NCBI GenBank assembly: GCA_900553895.1
Contig: USFB01000003.1
Location: 43,375-107,374, forward strand
Length of the DNA: 64,000 nucleotides
Direction: 5' to 3'
Origin: an uncultured bacterium
Lineage (GTDB): Bacteria > Cyanobacteriota > Vampirovibrionia > Gastranaerophilales > Gastranaerophilaceae
In this document: positions 52,960-60,044 of the stretch, piece by piece
Layout: every line of letters begins with the position of its first letter
Position numbering within the stretch: position 1 is the first letter of the stretch
The notes under the pieces: generated by a model
What the model saw: the letters and a program-made list of their open reading frames with translations, nothing else
Database searches by the model: none
Told to the model about the DNA's origin: nothing
Translations under genes and position numbers: made by a program

Positions 52960-53826
52960 CTATATTGCGTGATATGTTCCAATAACATGAAACATTTTCA
53001 CAAATTTCTTTATTTCTTCAAATGCTTTTTGCACGTTAATATCATTCATATGACCTTCGAAATCAATGTAAAATACATACTCACCCAATTCTTTTTTAGA
53101 AGGGCGTGAATCAATGTATGACATATTGAGATTATATTCATCTAAAATATTTAAAATTTTGCTCAACGCACCGGCTTTGTTTTCCGTTGAAAATGTGATG
53201 CTCGTTTTATCGTTTCCTGTTTGAGGTGCAATAAATTTACCCAACAAAATAAATCTTGTTTGATTATTATTCTCATCATTAATTTTTTCTTCTATTACAG
53301 GTATTTCATACATCTTTGCACAATCAATGTTTCCTATTGCAGCAATCGATTTATCATTTTCAAACAAAGAACGAACAGCTGCTGAAGTAGAGAGCGTAGC
53401 TTCTTCTATTAATGTATCTGGGAAATTATTCTGTAAAAACGTTTTACACTGTGCTAATGCTTGAGGATGCGAACGTACAACTTTTATCTCTGTAATTTTA
53501 TCTGCAAATCCTATTAAAGCATGTTCAACATTCATAGTAGTTTCTGCAATAATTTTATAATCTTCTTTTTTTAAAGAAGATAAATTATCCAAAGTTTCAC
53601 GAACAATACCCTCAATAGAATTTTCAATCGGAATTACAGCCACTATGTCCTCTGAATTTTCATCCTTCAAAGCTTTTATAACGCCTGATATTGATTTTAG
53701 ATTTGTACTTACACAATTCAAACCAAACGCATCAATAAATTTATTTTTTGCAAAATCACTATAAGAGCCTTTTGGTCCTAAAAACAGTAATTTTCGTATT
53801 CTTGATGTGTCTAAAATATCCGGCAT
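52960..53826 (-). CDS. pheA: Prephenate dehydratase
   Basis: 288 residues; converts prephenate to phenylpyruvate in phenylalanine synthesis. FLGPKGSYSDFAKNKF begins the catalytic domain, IPIENSIEGIVRETLDNL contains the conserved S/T and E, and NQTRFILLG is the TRF motif. The ACT domain (SITFSTENKAGALSKILNIL, NMSYIDSRPSKK, with DSRP for ESRP) provides feedback control by phenylalanine. No chorismate mutase domain is fused. A GTG one codon earlier is in frame; the ATG is preferred, with GAGGATT upstream. Confidence 0.95.
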   Translation of the reverse strand: MPDILDTSRIRKLLFLGPKGSYSDFAKNKFIDAFGLNCVSTNLKSISGVIKALKDENSEDIVAVIPIENSIEGIVRETLDNLSSLKKEDYKIIAETTMNVEHALIGFADKITEIKVVRSHPQALAQCKTFLQNNFPDTLIEEATLSTSAAVRSLFENDKSIAAIGNIDCAKMYEIPVIEEKINDENNNQTRFILLGKFIAPQTGNDKTSITFSTENKAGALSKILNILDEYNLNMSYIDSRPSKKELGEYVFYIDFEGHMNDINVQKAFEEIKKFVKMFHVIGTYHAI

Positions 53827-53852
53827 CACTTTTAAATCCTCATAATTAATTA

Positions 53853-54578
53853 TTATCTATCTGATGAAAAATCTCTTTGTAATACATTATTAATTCTTCT
53901 TGTAGCTTTATCTATGTCACCGGTTTTGTAATATAATCTGGCGAGCAACATTTCTCTTGAAGACGATGGTGACATATTATATGCTTTTTGAGCATAAGAT
54001 AAAGCTGTGCCATAACGTTTTACTATTGCATAAATTGTAGCAATTTCTTCATAACTGTGAGCAACTGTTACTGTATCATTAGTTATAGTAGGTATTTGTT
54101 GATATTCTTCTAAAGCTTTTACAAATTGTCTGTCTTTTCGATATTTTTGAGCTTTTATAAAAGCTTTTTCTGCTTTTTCTTCTGGCGTAAGCTCTACTGG
54201 TTTTGTAACATCCGATGAATTTGCAGATACTGTTTCACTTGGCAAATCAGTTATATTTTCTAATGGTTCGACAACTTTGTCTTCCTTTGCAGTTTCTGTT
54301 TTTGTTTTTTCTACGATATCAGGAGTCAAATTTACATCTAAACTTTTATCTTTAGCATTTTCAGTACTTTCATTTTCAGTACTTTCATCTTCTGCACTAT
54401 CTTCAGAATTTGATGCAGGTTTATTGATGTTTTCAATACTGTTACGACTTACAGTAGCATCATTATCTGCCATAGGAATATATTCAAATGCTTTAATAAT
54501 AACAACAAAAAATACTACACAGATTAAAAGTAGCATTATTAAAAATTTTTTAGAATTTGATACAATATATTTGTTCAT
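53853..54578 (-). CDS. Membrane-anchored TPR-like protein, 241 aa
   Basis: A single N-terminal membrane helix (FLIMLLLICVVFFVVIIKAF) is followed by a long acidic, low-complexity linker (residues 50-140, rich in Ser, Glu, Thr, with repeated ESTEN). The C-terminal 100 residues hold two to three TPR-like units (AQKYRKDRQFVKALEEYQQI, EEIATIYAIVKRYGTALSYAQKAY, LLARLYYKTGDIDKATRRI). It would project a TPR module on the outer side of the membrane. It lies just after the TIGR02757-like gene (3-nt gap). Partner unknown. Confidence 0.8.
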   Translation of the reverse strand: MNKYIVSNSKKFLIMLLLICVVFFVVIIKAFEYIPMADNDATVSRNSIENINKPASNSEDSAEDESTENESTENAKDKSLDVNLTPDIVEKTKTETAKEDKVVEPLENITDLPSETVSANSSDVTKPVELTPEEKAEKAFIKAQKYRKDRQFVKALEEYQQIPTITNDTVTVAHSYEEIATIYAIVKRYGTALSYAQKAYNMSPSSSREMLLARLYYKTGDIDKATRRINNVLQRDFSSDR

Positions 54579-54581
54579 CAG

Positions 54582-55409
54582 CTATGCTCCTAATTTTGTA
54601 CTATTTAATTCTACACCAAAAGCAAACATTGCAAAATCATATTTTGTAGGGTCGTTTGGAGAAAATTCTCTTAACTTAGTTGTAAGCTCAATTACAGCTT
54701 TAAAATCATTGCTTTTTCGGTTTAATAAACCCATATTCCTAGAAATTCTTGCGACATGAACATCCAGTGGAATCAGTAAATCTTTTGGTTGCATAAAATT
54801 CCAAATTCCTAAATCTACAGGTGATTTTCTAATCATCCAACGTAAAAACATGTTCATACGCTTCATTGCGCCACCATTAGCAGGGTTTGGAAGCATGTGA
54901 TAAAACCCTTGTCCGACAGTTTTTGGTGCACGAGAATAAAAATAATCTATAACCGTTTGAAAAAACTTTAAATAATCAAATGTTGTGTCCCCTCCCTTTA
55001 TAGGGGGAGGGCTAGGGTGGGGGCTTATTTGCCCTGAGCCGGAAACCTTCCATCCATACTCAAACAACTCTTCCAGCCCGCGACTTTCTTTATACAACGC
55101 ATATAAAATTTCAAAAATAGGAATAATATCATAATCCTTCGAAAATCTGTATTCCAAGTCTTTCAAATTTTCAAACTCGCCATTTTTAACATAATTAGCA
55201 ATATCATTATCTGCACGATTAAATAAATCATTTAATTTGGCAATAAACATTTTTCTGTTTCCGTAAGCAAATAAAGATGCAATAAATCCGGCGAGTTCTA
55301 TGTCTTCTTTATTTTTGAATCTATGCGGAAATTGAATCGGATCATTTTTTATAAACTCCGTGGTTTCATATTTTTCTACTAAATCATCTAATTCGTATTT
55401 TGTTATCAT
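54582..55409 (-). CDS. TIGR02757/DUF2400-family protein with an in-frame repeat insertion, 275 aa
   Basis: Family features: EKYETTEFIKNDPIQFPHRFKN, EDIELAGFIASLFAYGNRKMFI, KRMNMFLRWMIRKSPVDLGIW, and LLIPLDVHVARISRNMGLL with LREFSPNDPTKYDFAMFAFGVEL near the end. Residues about 125-142 (ISPHPSPPPIKGGD) are encoded by a copy of the MITE-like left end at 54989-55024 and have no counterpart in normal family length, so they form an extra loop between two helices. The reading frame remains open, so the protein may still work. Function of the family is unknown. It lies upstream of a membrane TPR gene. Confidence 0.88.
   Translation of the reverse strand: MITKYELDDLVEKYETTEFIKNDPIQFPHRFKNKEDIELAGFIASLFAYGNRKMFIAKLNDLFNRADNDIANYVKNGEFENLKDLEYRFSKDYDIIPIFEILYALYKESRGLEELFEYGWKVSGSGQISPHPSPPPIKGGDTTFDYLKFFQTVIDYFYSRAPKTVGQGFYHMLPNPANGGAMKRMNMFLRWMIRKSPVDLGIWNFMQPKDLLIPLDVHVARISRNMGLLNRKSNDFKAVIELTTKLREFSPNDPTKYDFAMFAFGVELNSTKLGA
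54989..55024 (-). mobile_element. Partial MITE-like copy inside a coding gene
   Basis: CCCCTCCCTTTATAGGGGG followed by AGGGCTAGGGTGGGGG matches the reverse complement of the left end of the 47069-47206 element with a few changes. It adds about 12 in-frame codons. Confidence 0.7.
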
Positions 55410-55445
55410 AATTATTGTTGGGCTCTCTTGTCAAAGGTTTTTATT

Positions 55446-55468
55446 GTTGGGCTGAAAGCCCAACCTAC
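55446..55468 (-). repeat. REP-like hairpin with GTAG foot, second sequence family
   Basis: Minus strand GTAG, GTTGGGCT, TTC, AGCCCAAC. The stem is 8 bp. The element touches the tadA stop codon. A partial copy (ATTATTGTTGGGCT) lies at about 55410-55424, giving a short direct repeat. Confidence 0.65.
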
Positions 55469-55887
55469 TATCTTCTTATTTTTTCGAAAAACTCTTTTAA
55501 TATTCTATCACATATTTCTTCTTCTATTCCACCATAAATTTTAATTTTAGAGTGTGATAATTTTGGCAAATCCAATACACTTCCCATAGCCCCATATTGC
55601 AAATTATATGAGCCGAAATATACTGTTTTTATTCCGGCTTGCAAAATAGCCCAAGCGCACATTGGGCATGGCTCTAATGTTACATACAGTTCGCACTCAT
55701 TTAGACGTGATGTATTCAAAATTTTTTGTGCGTCTTTAATTGCTAAAATTTCTGCATGCGCTGTAACATCATTATCAACTTCTCGTTTGTTATATGTACA
55801 AGAAATAATATTCCCATCTTTTTTTATCACACAACCAACAGGAACATCTATTTTACATAATTTTGCTTGTTCTATTGCATATTTCAT
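55468..55887 (-). CDS. tadA: tRNA adenosine deaminase
   Basis: 139 residues. The zinc site is HAE in VTAHAEILAIKDA plus PCPMCAWAI, and VPVGCVIKKDGNIIS is the typical start of the fold. TadA converts A34 to inosine in tRNA-Arg(ACG). The N-terminus is shorter than in E. coli TadA; the ATG at 55887 is 3 nt after the stop of the upstream exported protein, so translation is coupled. SAMxxVLDLPKLSHSKIKIYGGI-like end is also fitting. Confidence 0.93.
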   Translation of the reverse strand: MKYAIEQAKLCKIDVPVGCVIKKDGNIISCTYNKREVDNDVTAHAEILAIKDAQKILNTSRLNECELYVTLEPCPMCAWAILQAGIKTVYFGSYNLQYGAMGSVLDLPKLSHSKIKIYGGIEEEICDRILKEFFEKIRR

Positions 55888-55890
55888 TGC

Positions 55891-56343
55891 TTATGGTTTT
55901 GTTTTCAAAGCTGCTTCATCACATTTTTTTGCAATTTCAGGTGTTAAAATTCCGATTTTTTTGAAGAAATTTTTATACATCCAGCTATCTGCAAAATGTT
56001 GATAAACTCTGCTTGTATCAACATCTTCAGCAAGTTTAAATTTGCCCATATTATATTCTTTTGGAGAAATTCCTTCATCGGTTAACATTCTATCTATTTC
56101 ATTAAAAGTATATTTCATATCTGCGGCTACATCATTAAACTGTGCAACTTTATCAGTATCTTTTGCTGCTGCCGTAGTATTAAAAATATTTCTATAAACA
56201 GTAGAATCTAATTCAGCTTGTTTTAAGCAATTTTCTTTTGCAATTTCTATTTCATTTGTTTTGTTTGCCTGAGATGCACTAGAAGCCACAACCAAACTAC
56301 TAACAGTAACAACAGGTAAAAATGTCTTTAACGATATCTTCAT
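55891..56343 (-). CDS. Exported hypothetical protein, 150 aa (pair member 2)
   Basis: MKISLKTFLPVVTVSSLVVASSASQA looks like a Sec signal with cleavage after SQA. The mature part contains LDSTVYRNIFNTTAAAKDTDKVAQFN and WMYKNFFKKIGILTPEIAKKCDEAA. These blocks recur in the upstream neighbour, so the two are paralogues. One Cys (NCLKQAEL) near the start and one near the end (KKCDEA) may form a disulfide. No enzyme motif is seen. Function unknown. Confidence 0.8.
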   Translation of the reverse strand: MKISLKTFLPVVTVSSLVVASSASQANKTNEIEIAKENCLKQAELDSTVYRNIFNTTAAAKDTDKVAQFNDVAADMKYTFNEIDRMLTDEGISPKEYNMGKFKLAEDVDTSRVYQHFADSWMYKNFFKKIGILTPEIAKKCDEAALKTKP

Positions 56344-56362
56344 ATCCTACTCCTTTATGTAC

Positions 56363-56881
56363 TTACTTTAATGTTGAAATTATATTTTTAGAATATTCAT
56401 CACATTTTTGCTCAACATTCTTATCTAAAACACCATTTTCTTTAAAAAACTTTTTATATACAAAATTGTCCAACAAATTTTGACGAATACTTGTTTTTCC
56501 ATAAGATATCATTGTTTGGAAATCCTTATGCAACATACCTGCTTCAGTAGCTTTATTTCTTTGAGAGGTTGGAACATCAACAGAATAATCTGCGGGCGCT
56601 CTATTAGAAGAAGCAATTTTATTAAATTCTGCAATTTTAGCAGAATCTTTTGCAAGTTTTGTTGTTTCGAAAATATCTCTATAAACGATTGAATCTAATT
56701 TTGAAACTTTATCAGAAGGGCTTTTGGTTAATACTATATTTCTATAATCTTTTTCTGTTTTGTTATCATCTAAACAATATTTACTTGCAATTTTATCTAC
56801 AGCATAACCATCATCGCAAGAAGTCAGTGTCATAGCACCAACTAAAGTGATTGGTAAAAATGTTTTAAGTGATACGTTCAT
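56363..56881 (-). CDS. Probable lipoprotein, 172 aa (pair member 1)
   Basis: MNVSLKTFLPITLVGAMTLTSCDDG has a lipobox L-T-S-C, so it is likely lipid-anchored, unlike its paralogue. Shared blocks are LKTFLP, LDSIVYRDIFETTKLAKDSAKIAEFN, FVYKKFFKENGVLDKN and QKCDEY. The protein is helical and soluble otherwise. It is followed by the paralogue after 19 nt, then tadA. The pairing of a lipoprotein form and a soluble form suggests that the two act together at the envelope. Function unknown. Confidence 0.8.
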   Translation of the reverse strand: MNVSLKTFLPITLVGAMTLTSCDDGYAVDKIASKYCLDDNKTEKDYRNIVLTKSPSDKVSKLDSIVYRDIFETTKLAKDSAKIAEFNKIASSNRAPADYSVDVPTSQRNKATEAGMLHKDFQTMISYGKTSIRQNLLDNFVYKKFFKENGVLDKNVEQKCDEYSKNIISTLK

Positions 56882-56917
56882 TTTTATACTCCTTGTACTT
56901 ATATAAAACTTGTAAAT

Positions 56918-58216
56918 TTAAATTTTGCTACCTTCGCCCCAAATTTCATCGTCATAATAACCTAATTCTAAATGCCCGAGAATTACAGTATCACCATTTT
57001 TCAAACCATATTGGTGTAATTTTTCAAAAACACCCATACTCTTCATGATGTTTTGAAGTCTTACGACTTGTTCAGTATTTCTTGCATCAGTTACTTTTGC
57101 CAAACGATTAATTTTTCCGCCTGAAATAATATAAACATCTTTAGCTACTTTATTAACTTCAAATGCGCTATCATCATTATCGTATGCACCCAAATCTTCT
57201 TCAACATCAATATCGAATTCAGGTTTAGGAATTTCGTCAACCTTATTTGAAATAAAGTAAAGTAAATCATCTAAGCCTTGTTTAGTAACTGCAGAAATTG
57301 TGAAAATATCTTTAGCTAAAGGTTTAAATTCTTTTTTCAGTTTTTCTAAATCTTCATCCAAAACTGCATCAATCTTATTAAGAACAAGAATTTGATAAAG
57401 ATTTGCCAATCCTTCCGAATGCTTTTTTAATTCATTATTAATAATCTTATAATTTTCAACAGGATTTTCTGCTGTCAAGTCAACTATATGAACCAAGAAA
57501 CGACATCTTTCCACGTGACGTAAAAATTCATGACCAAGTCCGACTCCTTCTGATGCGCCTTCAATAAGTCCTGGAATATCCGCGATAACATAAGAACCGC
57601 CATCAGGCTTTTTCACAACGCCCAAATTTGGCACAAGTGTTGTAAAAGGATAATCTGCGATTTTCGGTTTAGCAGAACTTACTGCACTAATAAATGTTGA
57701 TTTGCCCGCATTCGGCATACCCAGAAGCCCTATATCTGCAATTAATTTAAGTTCTAATTCTAAAACTCTTTCAATTCCAGGTTCACCCGGTTCACAAAAT
57801 TGTGGTGCTCTTTTTTGTGCAGTTGCAAATCTTGCATTTCCACGACCACCGCGACCACCTTTTGCAATAAGAACTGTTTGCTCGTGTTCTGTTAAATCGG
57901 CAATTATATTACCCGTTTTAGTATCTCTAACAATCGTTCCCATTGGAACTTTTAAATACAAATCTTTAGCGCAAGCACCATGCATACCCTTGATACCACC
58001 GTTTTCACCGGATGGTGCTTTGAAAACCGATTTGATTTTGAAATCCAAAAGTGTTGACATGTTTTCATCTGCAACAAAATAAATATCTCCGCCACGTCCG
58101 CCGTCACCACCAGCAGGACCACCTTTATCTACATATTTTTCACGACGCCATGCAACCATACCGTTTCCGCCATGACCTGATATTACTCTAATTTTTGCTT
58201 TATCTAAAAACTTCAT
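56918..58216 (-). CDS. obg: Obg/CgtA GTPase
   Basis: 432 residues from the ATG at 58216, which gives the family start MKFLDKAKIRVISGHGGNGM. Nine further codons upstream (to 58243) are encoded by the repeat copy A and are rejected. The Obg glycine-rich domain (WRREKYVDKGGPAGGDGGRGG), G1 GMPNAGKST, G3 DIPGLIEGA, G4 NKID and a C-terminal OCT domain are present. It acts in ribosome assembly and stress control. The ribosome site GGTGAAAA is part of the repeat, so the repeat now provides its translation signal. Confidence 0.96.
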   Translation of the reverse strand: MKFLDKAKIRVISGHGGNGMVAWRREKYVDKGGPAGGDGGRGGDIYFVADENMSTLLDFKIKSVFKAPSGENGGIKGMHGACAKDLYLKVPMGTIVRDTKTGNIIADLTEHEQTVLIAKGGRGGRGNARFATAQKRAPQFCEPGEPGIERVLELELKLIADIGLLGMPNAGKSTFISAVSSAKPKIADYPFTTLVPNLGVVKKPDGGSYVIADIPGLIEGASEGVGLGHEFLRHVERCRFLVHIVDLTAENPVENYKIINNELKKHSEGLANLYQILVLNKIDAVLDEDLEKLKKEFKPLAKDIFTISAVTKQGLDDLLYFISNKVDEIPKPEFDIDVEEDLGAYDNDDSAFEVNKVAKDVYIISGGKINRLAKVTDARNTEQVVRLQNIMKSMGVFEKLHQYGLKNGDTVILGHLELGYYDDEIWGEGSKI

Positions 58217-58218
58217 TT

Positions 58219-58300
58219 TTTTCACCATTTGGGCGGGTGACATTCCATCTTACTACAAGTTTACTTTCTTATTCCAAGTCACCCTTTGGAACAAACTATT
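58219..58300. repeat. 82-bp direct repeat, copy A
   Basis: Same as copy B at 58321-58402 with two mismatches, 102 bp apart. Each copy contains TTCCAAGTCACC(C/A)TTTGGAA, with TTCCAA/TTGGAA as inverted arms, and a TCACC/GGGTGA inverted pair. Confidence 0.9.
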
Positions 58301-58320
58301 AATATCGCTTTGTTATTCGA

Positions 58321-58402
58321 TTTTCACCATTTGGGCGGGTGACATTCCATCTTATTACAAGTTTACTTTCTTATTCCAAGTCACCATTTGGAACAAACTA
58401 TT
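58321..58402. repeat. 82-bp direct repeat, copy B
   Basis: Second copy, ending 7 bases before the -35 box of tsaD. It gives the intergenic region a tandem arrangement, probably from a local duplication of the obg upstream region. Confidence 0.9.
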
Positions 58403-58408
58403 TAAACA

Positions 58409-58437
58409 TTGTTTCCACGATACATTTGTACTATAAT
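58409..58437 (+). promoter_or_regulatory. Sigma70-type promoter giving a leaderless tsaD mRNA
   Basis: TTGTTT (58409-58414), 17 nt, TATAAT (58432-58437), 6 nt, ATG at 58444. The expected start of transcription, about 7 nt after the -10 box, is the A of the start codon. No Shine-Dalgarno is present. Confidence 0.8.
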
Positions 58438-58443
58438 GCTACT

Positions 58444-59475
58444 ATGAACAAGATTAAAAATACATTATTCAGTAACAAACCTGTTACAATTGATAAAAAT
58501 TCAGTAATCATGGCAATTGAATCAAGCTGTGATGAAACAGCATGTGCCATTGTTAAAGGCGGACGAGAAGTTTTAGCAAACGTAGTCGCTTCTCAAATCA
58601 AAATCCACGAAGCTTATGGCGGAGTTATTCCTGAGATTGCAGCTAGAGAACACTTAGAAGCGATTAATGTGGTTATTGATGAAGCGTTTAAGCAAGCAAA
58701 TCTAAAAGGCGAAGATATTACAGCTTTTGCAGGAACAGTAGGTCCCGGGCTTGTCGGCTGTCTATTAGTTGGCTTAAATGCAGCTAAATCATTGGCATTA
58801 GCCTATGACAAACCTTTTATAGGTGTTAATCATTTAAATGCGCACTTGGCTGCAAACTTTATTGATACAGAACTGGAACCGCCATTTATTGCACTTTTAG
58901 TAAGCGGTGGTCATACACAAATAATCAAAGCAAATTCTTATTCTGATTTGGAAATCATCGGTGAAACAATTGATGATGCTGTAGGCGAAGCTTATGACAA
59001 GGTAGCAAGACTAATCGGCTTGCCTTACCCAGGTGGACCAAAACTTGATAAACTTGCTCAAGAAGGTAATCCTCACGCGTTTAAATTACCTGAAGCAAAA
59101 GTCGGCGGATATGATTTTAGTTTTAGCGGACTAAAAACAGCAGTGTTAAGACTTGTTAAGAGTTTTGACGGCAAAGAAATGCCTGTAAATGATATTTGCG
59201 CAAGCTTCCAAGAATGTGTTTCATCTACTTTGTTCAAAAAAGTTAAACGAGCATTGGAAGAAACGGGCTATAAGCAAGTCGTATTAGCAGGCGGTGTTGC
59301 TGCAAACTCTGAAATCAGAAAGAAAATTTTTAGCCTGAAAGATGAAAGGTATTCAGTTTACGCACCTATAATGAAGTATTGTACAGACAATGCTTCAATG
59401 GTAGCATCTTCCGCTTATTTCTTTAATAACACTTTTGATGACATTGATGTAGAAGTTTTTTCAAGAGCAAAGTAG
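58444..59475 (+). CDS. tsaD: tRNA threonylcarbamoyladenosine synthase subunit TsaD
   Basis: 343 residues. IMAIESSCDETACAIV begins the fold, HEAYGGVIPEIAAREHLEAI and VNHLNAHLAAN carry the metal-binding His residues, and LLVSGGHTQIIK and FSFSGLKTAV follow. VVLAGGVAANSEIR is the final nucleotide-binding strand. It attaches the threonylcarbamoyl group to A37 of ANN-decoding tRNAs with TsaB and TsaE. The ATG at 58444 adds about 18 residues before the core; the in-frame ATG inside IMAIES would cut the first strand and is rejected. The start is leaderless by promoter spacing. Confidence 0.95.
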   Translation: MNKIKNTLFSNKPVTIDKNSVIMAIESSCDETACAIVKGGREVLANVVASQIKIHEAYGGVIPEIAAREHLEAINVVIDEAFKQANLKGEDITAFAGTVGPGLVGCLLVGLNAAKSLALAYDKPFIGVNHLNAHLAANFIDTELEPPFIALLVSGGHTQIIKANSYSDLEIIGETIDDAVGEAYDKVARLIGLPYPGGPKLDKLAQEGNPHAFKLPEAKVGGYDFSFSGLKTAVLRLVKSFDGKEMPVNDICASFQECVSSTLFKKVKRALEETGYKQVVLAGGVAANSEIRKKIFSLKDERYSVYAPIMKYCTDNASMVASSAYFFNNTFDDIDVEVFSRAK

Positions 59476-59479
59476 AAAA

Positions 59480-59890
59480 CTAGCCTTGAATGTCAAATCC
59501 GCCATTTTTCTTGGCTAATCTGGCTTTTTGCTTATTAAATCTATCTATCTTAATTTGTTTAATAGCTTCGTTTATTTTTCCTATCTCGACATCAAGTCCA
59601 CCGAGTTTATCAGAATAATAGTCAGAGGCATAGCTTTGAACAGAATTCCCGCCACAACGAGTAGTTGAAGCACTCTCCAATATCAAGTTATACAATTTTA
59701 TTCTTTCTAAATCAATTTGTCCTTTTGCTTTTTCTAACTCACTTATGCGCTTTTTATCTTTAGGTGTCAACTTTAAAATTAAACCTTTATAATCACTTTT
59801 TGGAACAAGTTTTCCGCCTTTAAAGGTTTGTTTTGATACATTTGATATTCCATTATTTACCACTACGGGATTGATTGAGATAACGTTCAT
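59480..59890 (-). CDS. Tagged hypothetical protein, 136 aa
   Basis: ATG at 59890 follows GGAG and opens MNVISINPVVVNNGISNV, SKQTFKGGKL, a variant of the tag with T-F-K-G. The rest is Lys-rich and helical (LKLTPKDKKRISELEKAKGQ, DRFNKQKARLAKKN). LESASTTRCGGNSVQSYASDYYS carries one Cys next to two Gly. No signal or membrane segment. It is convergent with tsaD (4-nt gap) and has its own promoter-like module at 59940-59968. Function unknown. Confidence 0.78.
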   Translation of the reverse strand: MNVISINPVVVNNGISNVSKQTFKGGKLVPKSDYKGLILKLTPKDKKRISELEKAKGQIDLERIKLYNLILESASTTRCGGNSVQSYASDYYSDKLGGLDVEIGKINEAIKQIKIDRFNKQKARLAKKNGGFDIQG

Positions 59891-59939
59891 ATTTTTCTCC
59901 ATACAACTTCACATTACTATTAAAACAAAACAAACTAAA

Positions 59940-59968
59940 AAATTGCCTTATTGATTAAAAAAACTTTA
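59940..59968 (-). promoter_or_regulatory. Promoter-like module TAAAGTTT-N13-GGCAATTT
   Basis: Minus strand TAAAGTTT (59968-59961), 13 nt, GGCAATTT (59947-59940), ending 50 nt before the ATG at 59890. It is the best match to the 2189-2216 copy. Confidence 0.5.
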
Positions 59969-59988
59969 CATATTCAACCGGCATGTTT

Positions 59989-60017
59989 TTTACCACACTG
60001 AATTTTTATAGTATAAT
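59989..60017 (+). promoter_or_regulatory. Promoter of the PPi-phosphofructokinase gene
   Basis: TTTACC (59989-59994), 17 nt, TATAAT (60012-60017). AAAGGAAA follows as ribosome site, so this transcript has an ordinary leader of about 20 nt. Confidence 0.65.
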
Positions 60018-60044
60018 TGAGGCAAAAGAAGAAAGGAAACTTTT

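Noticed and set aside
57702..58082. 126-codon frame antisense to obg
   Set aside because: It lies entirely inside the well-conserved obg gene and its composition (Pro/Ser/Phe-rich) is that of an antisense shadow.
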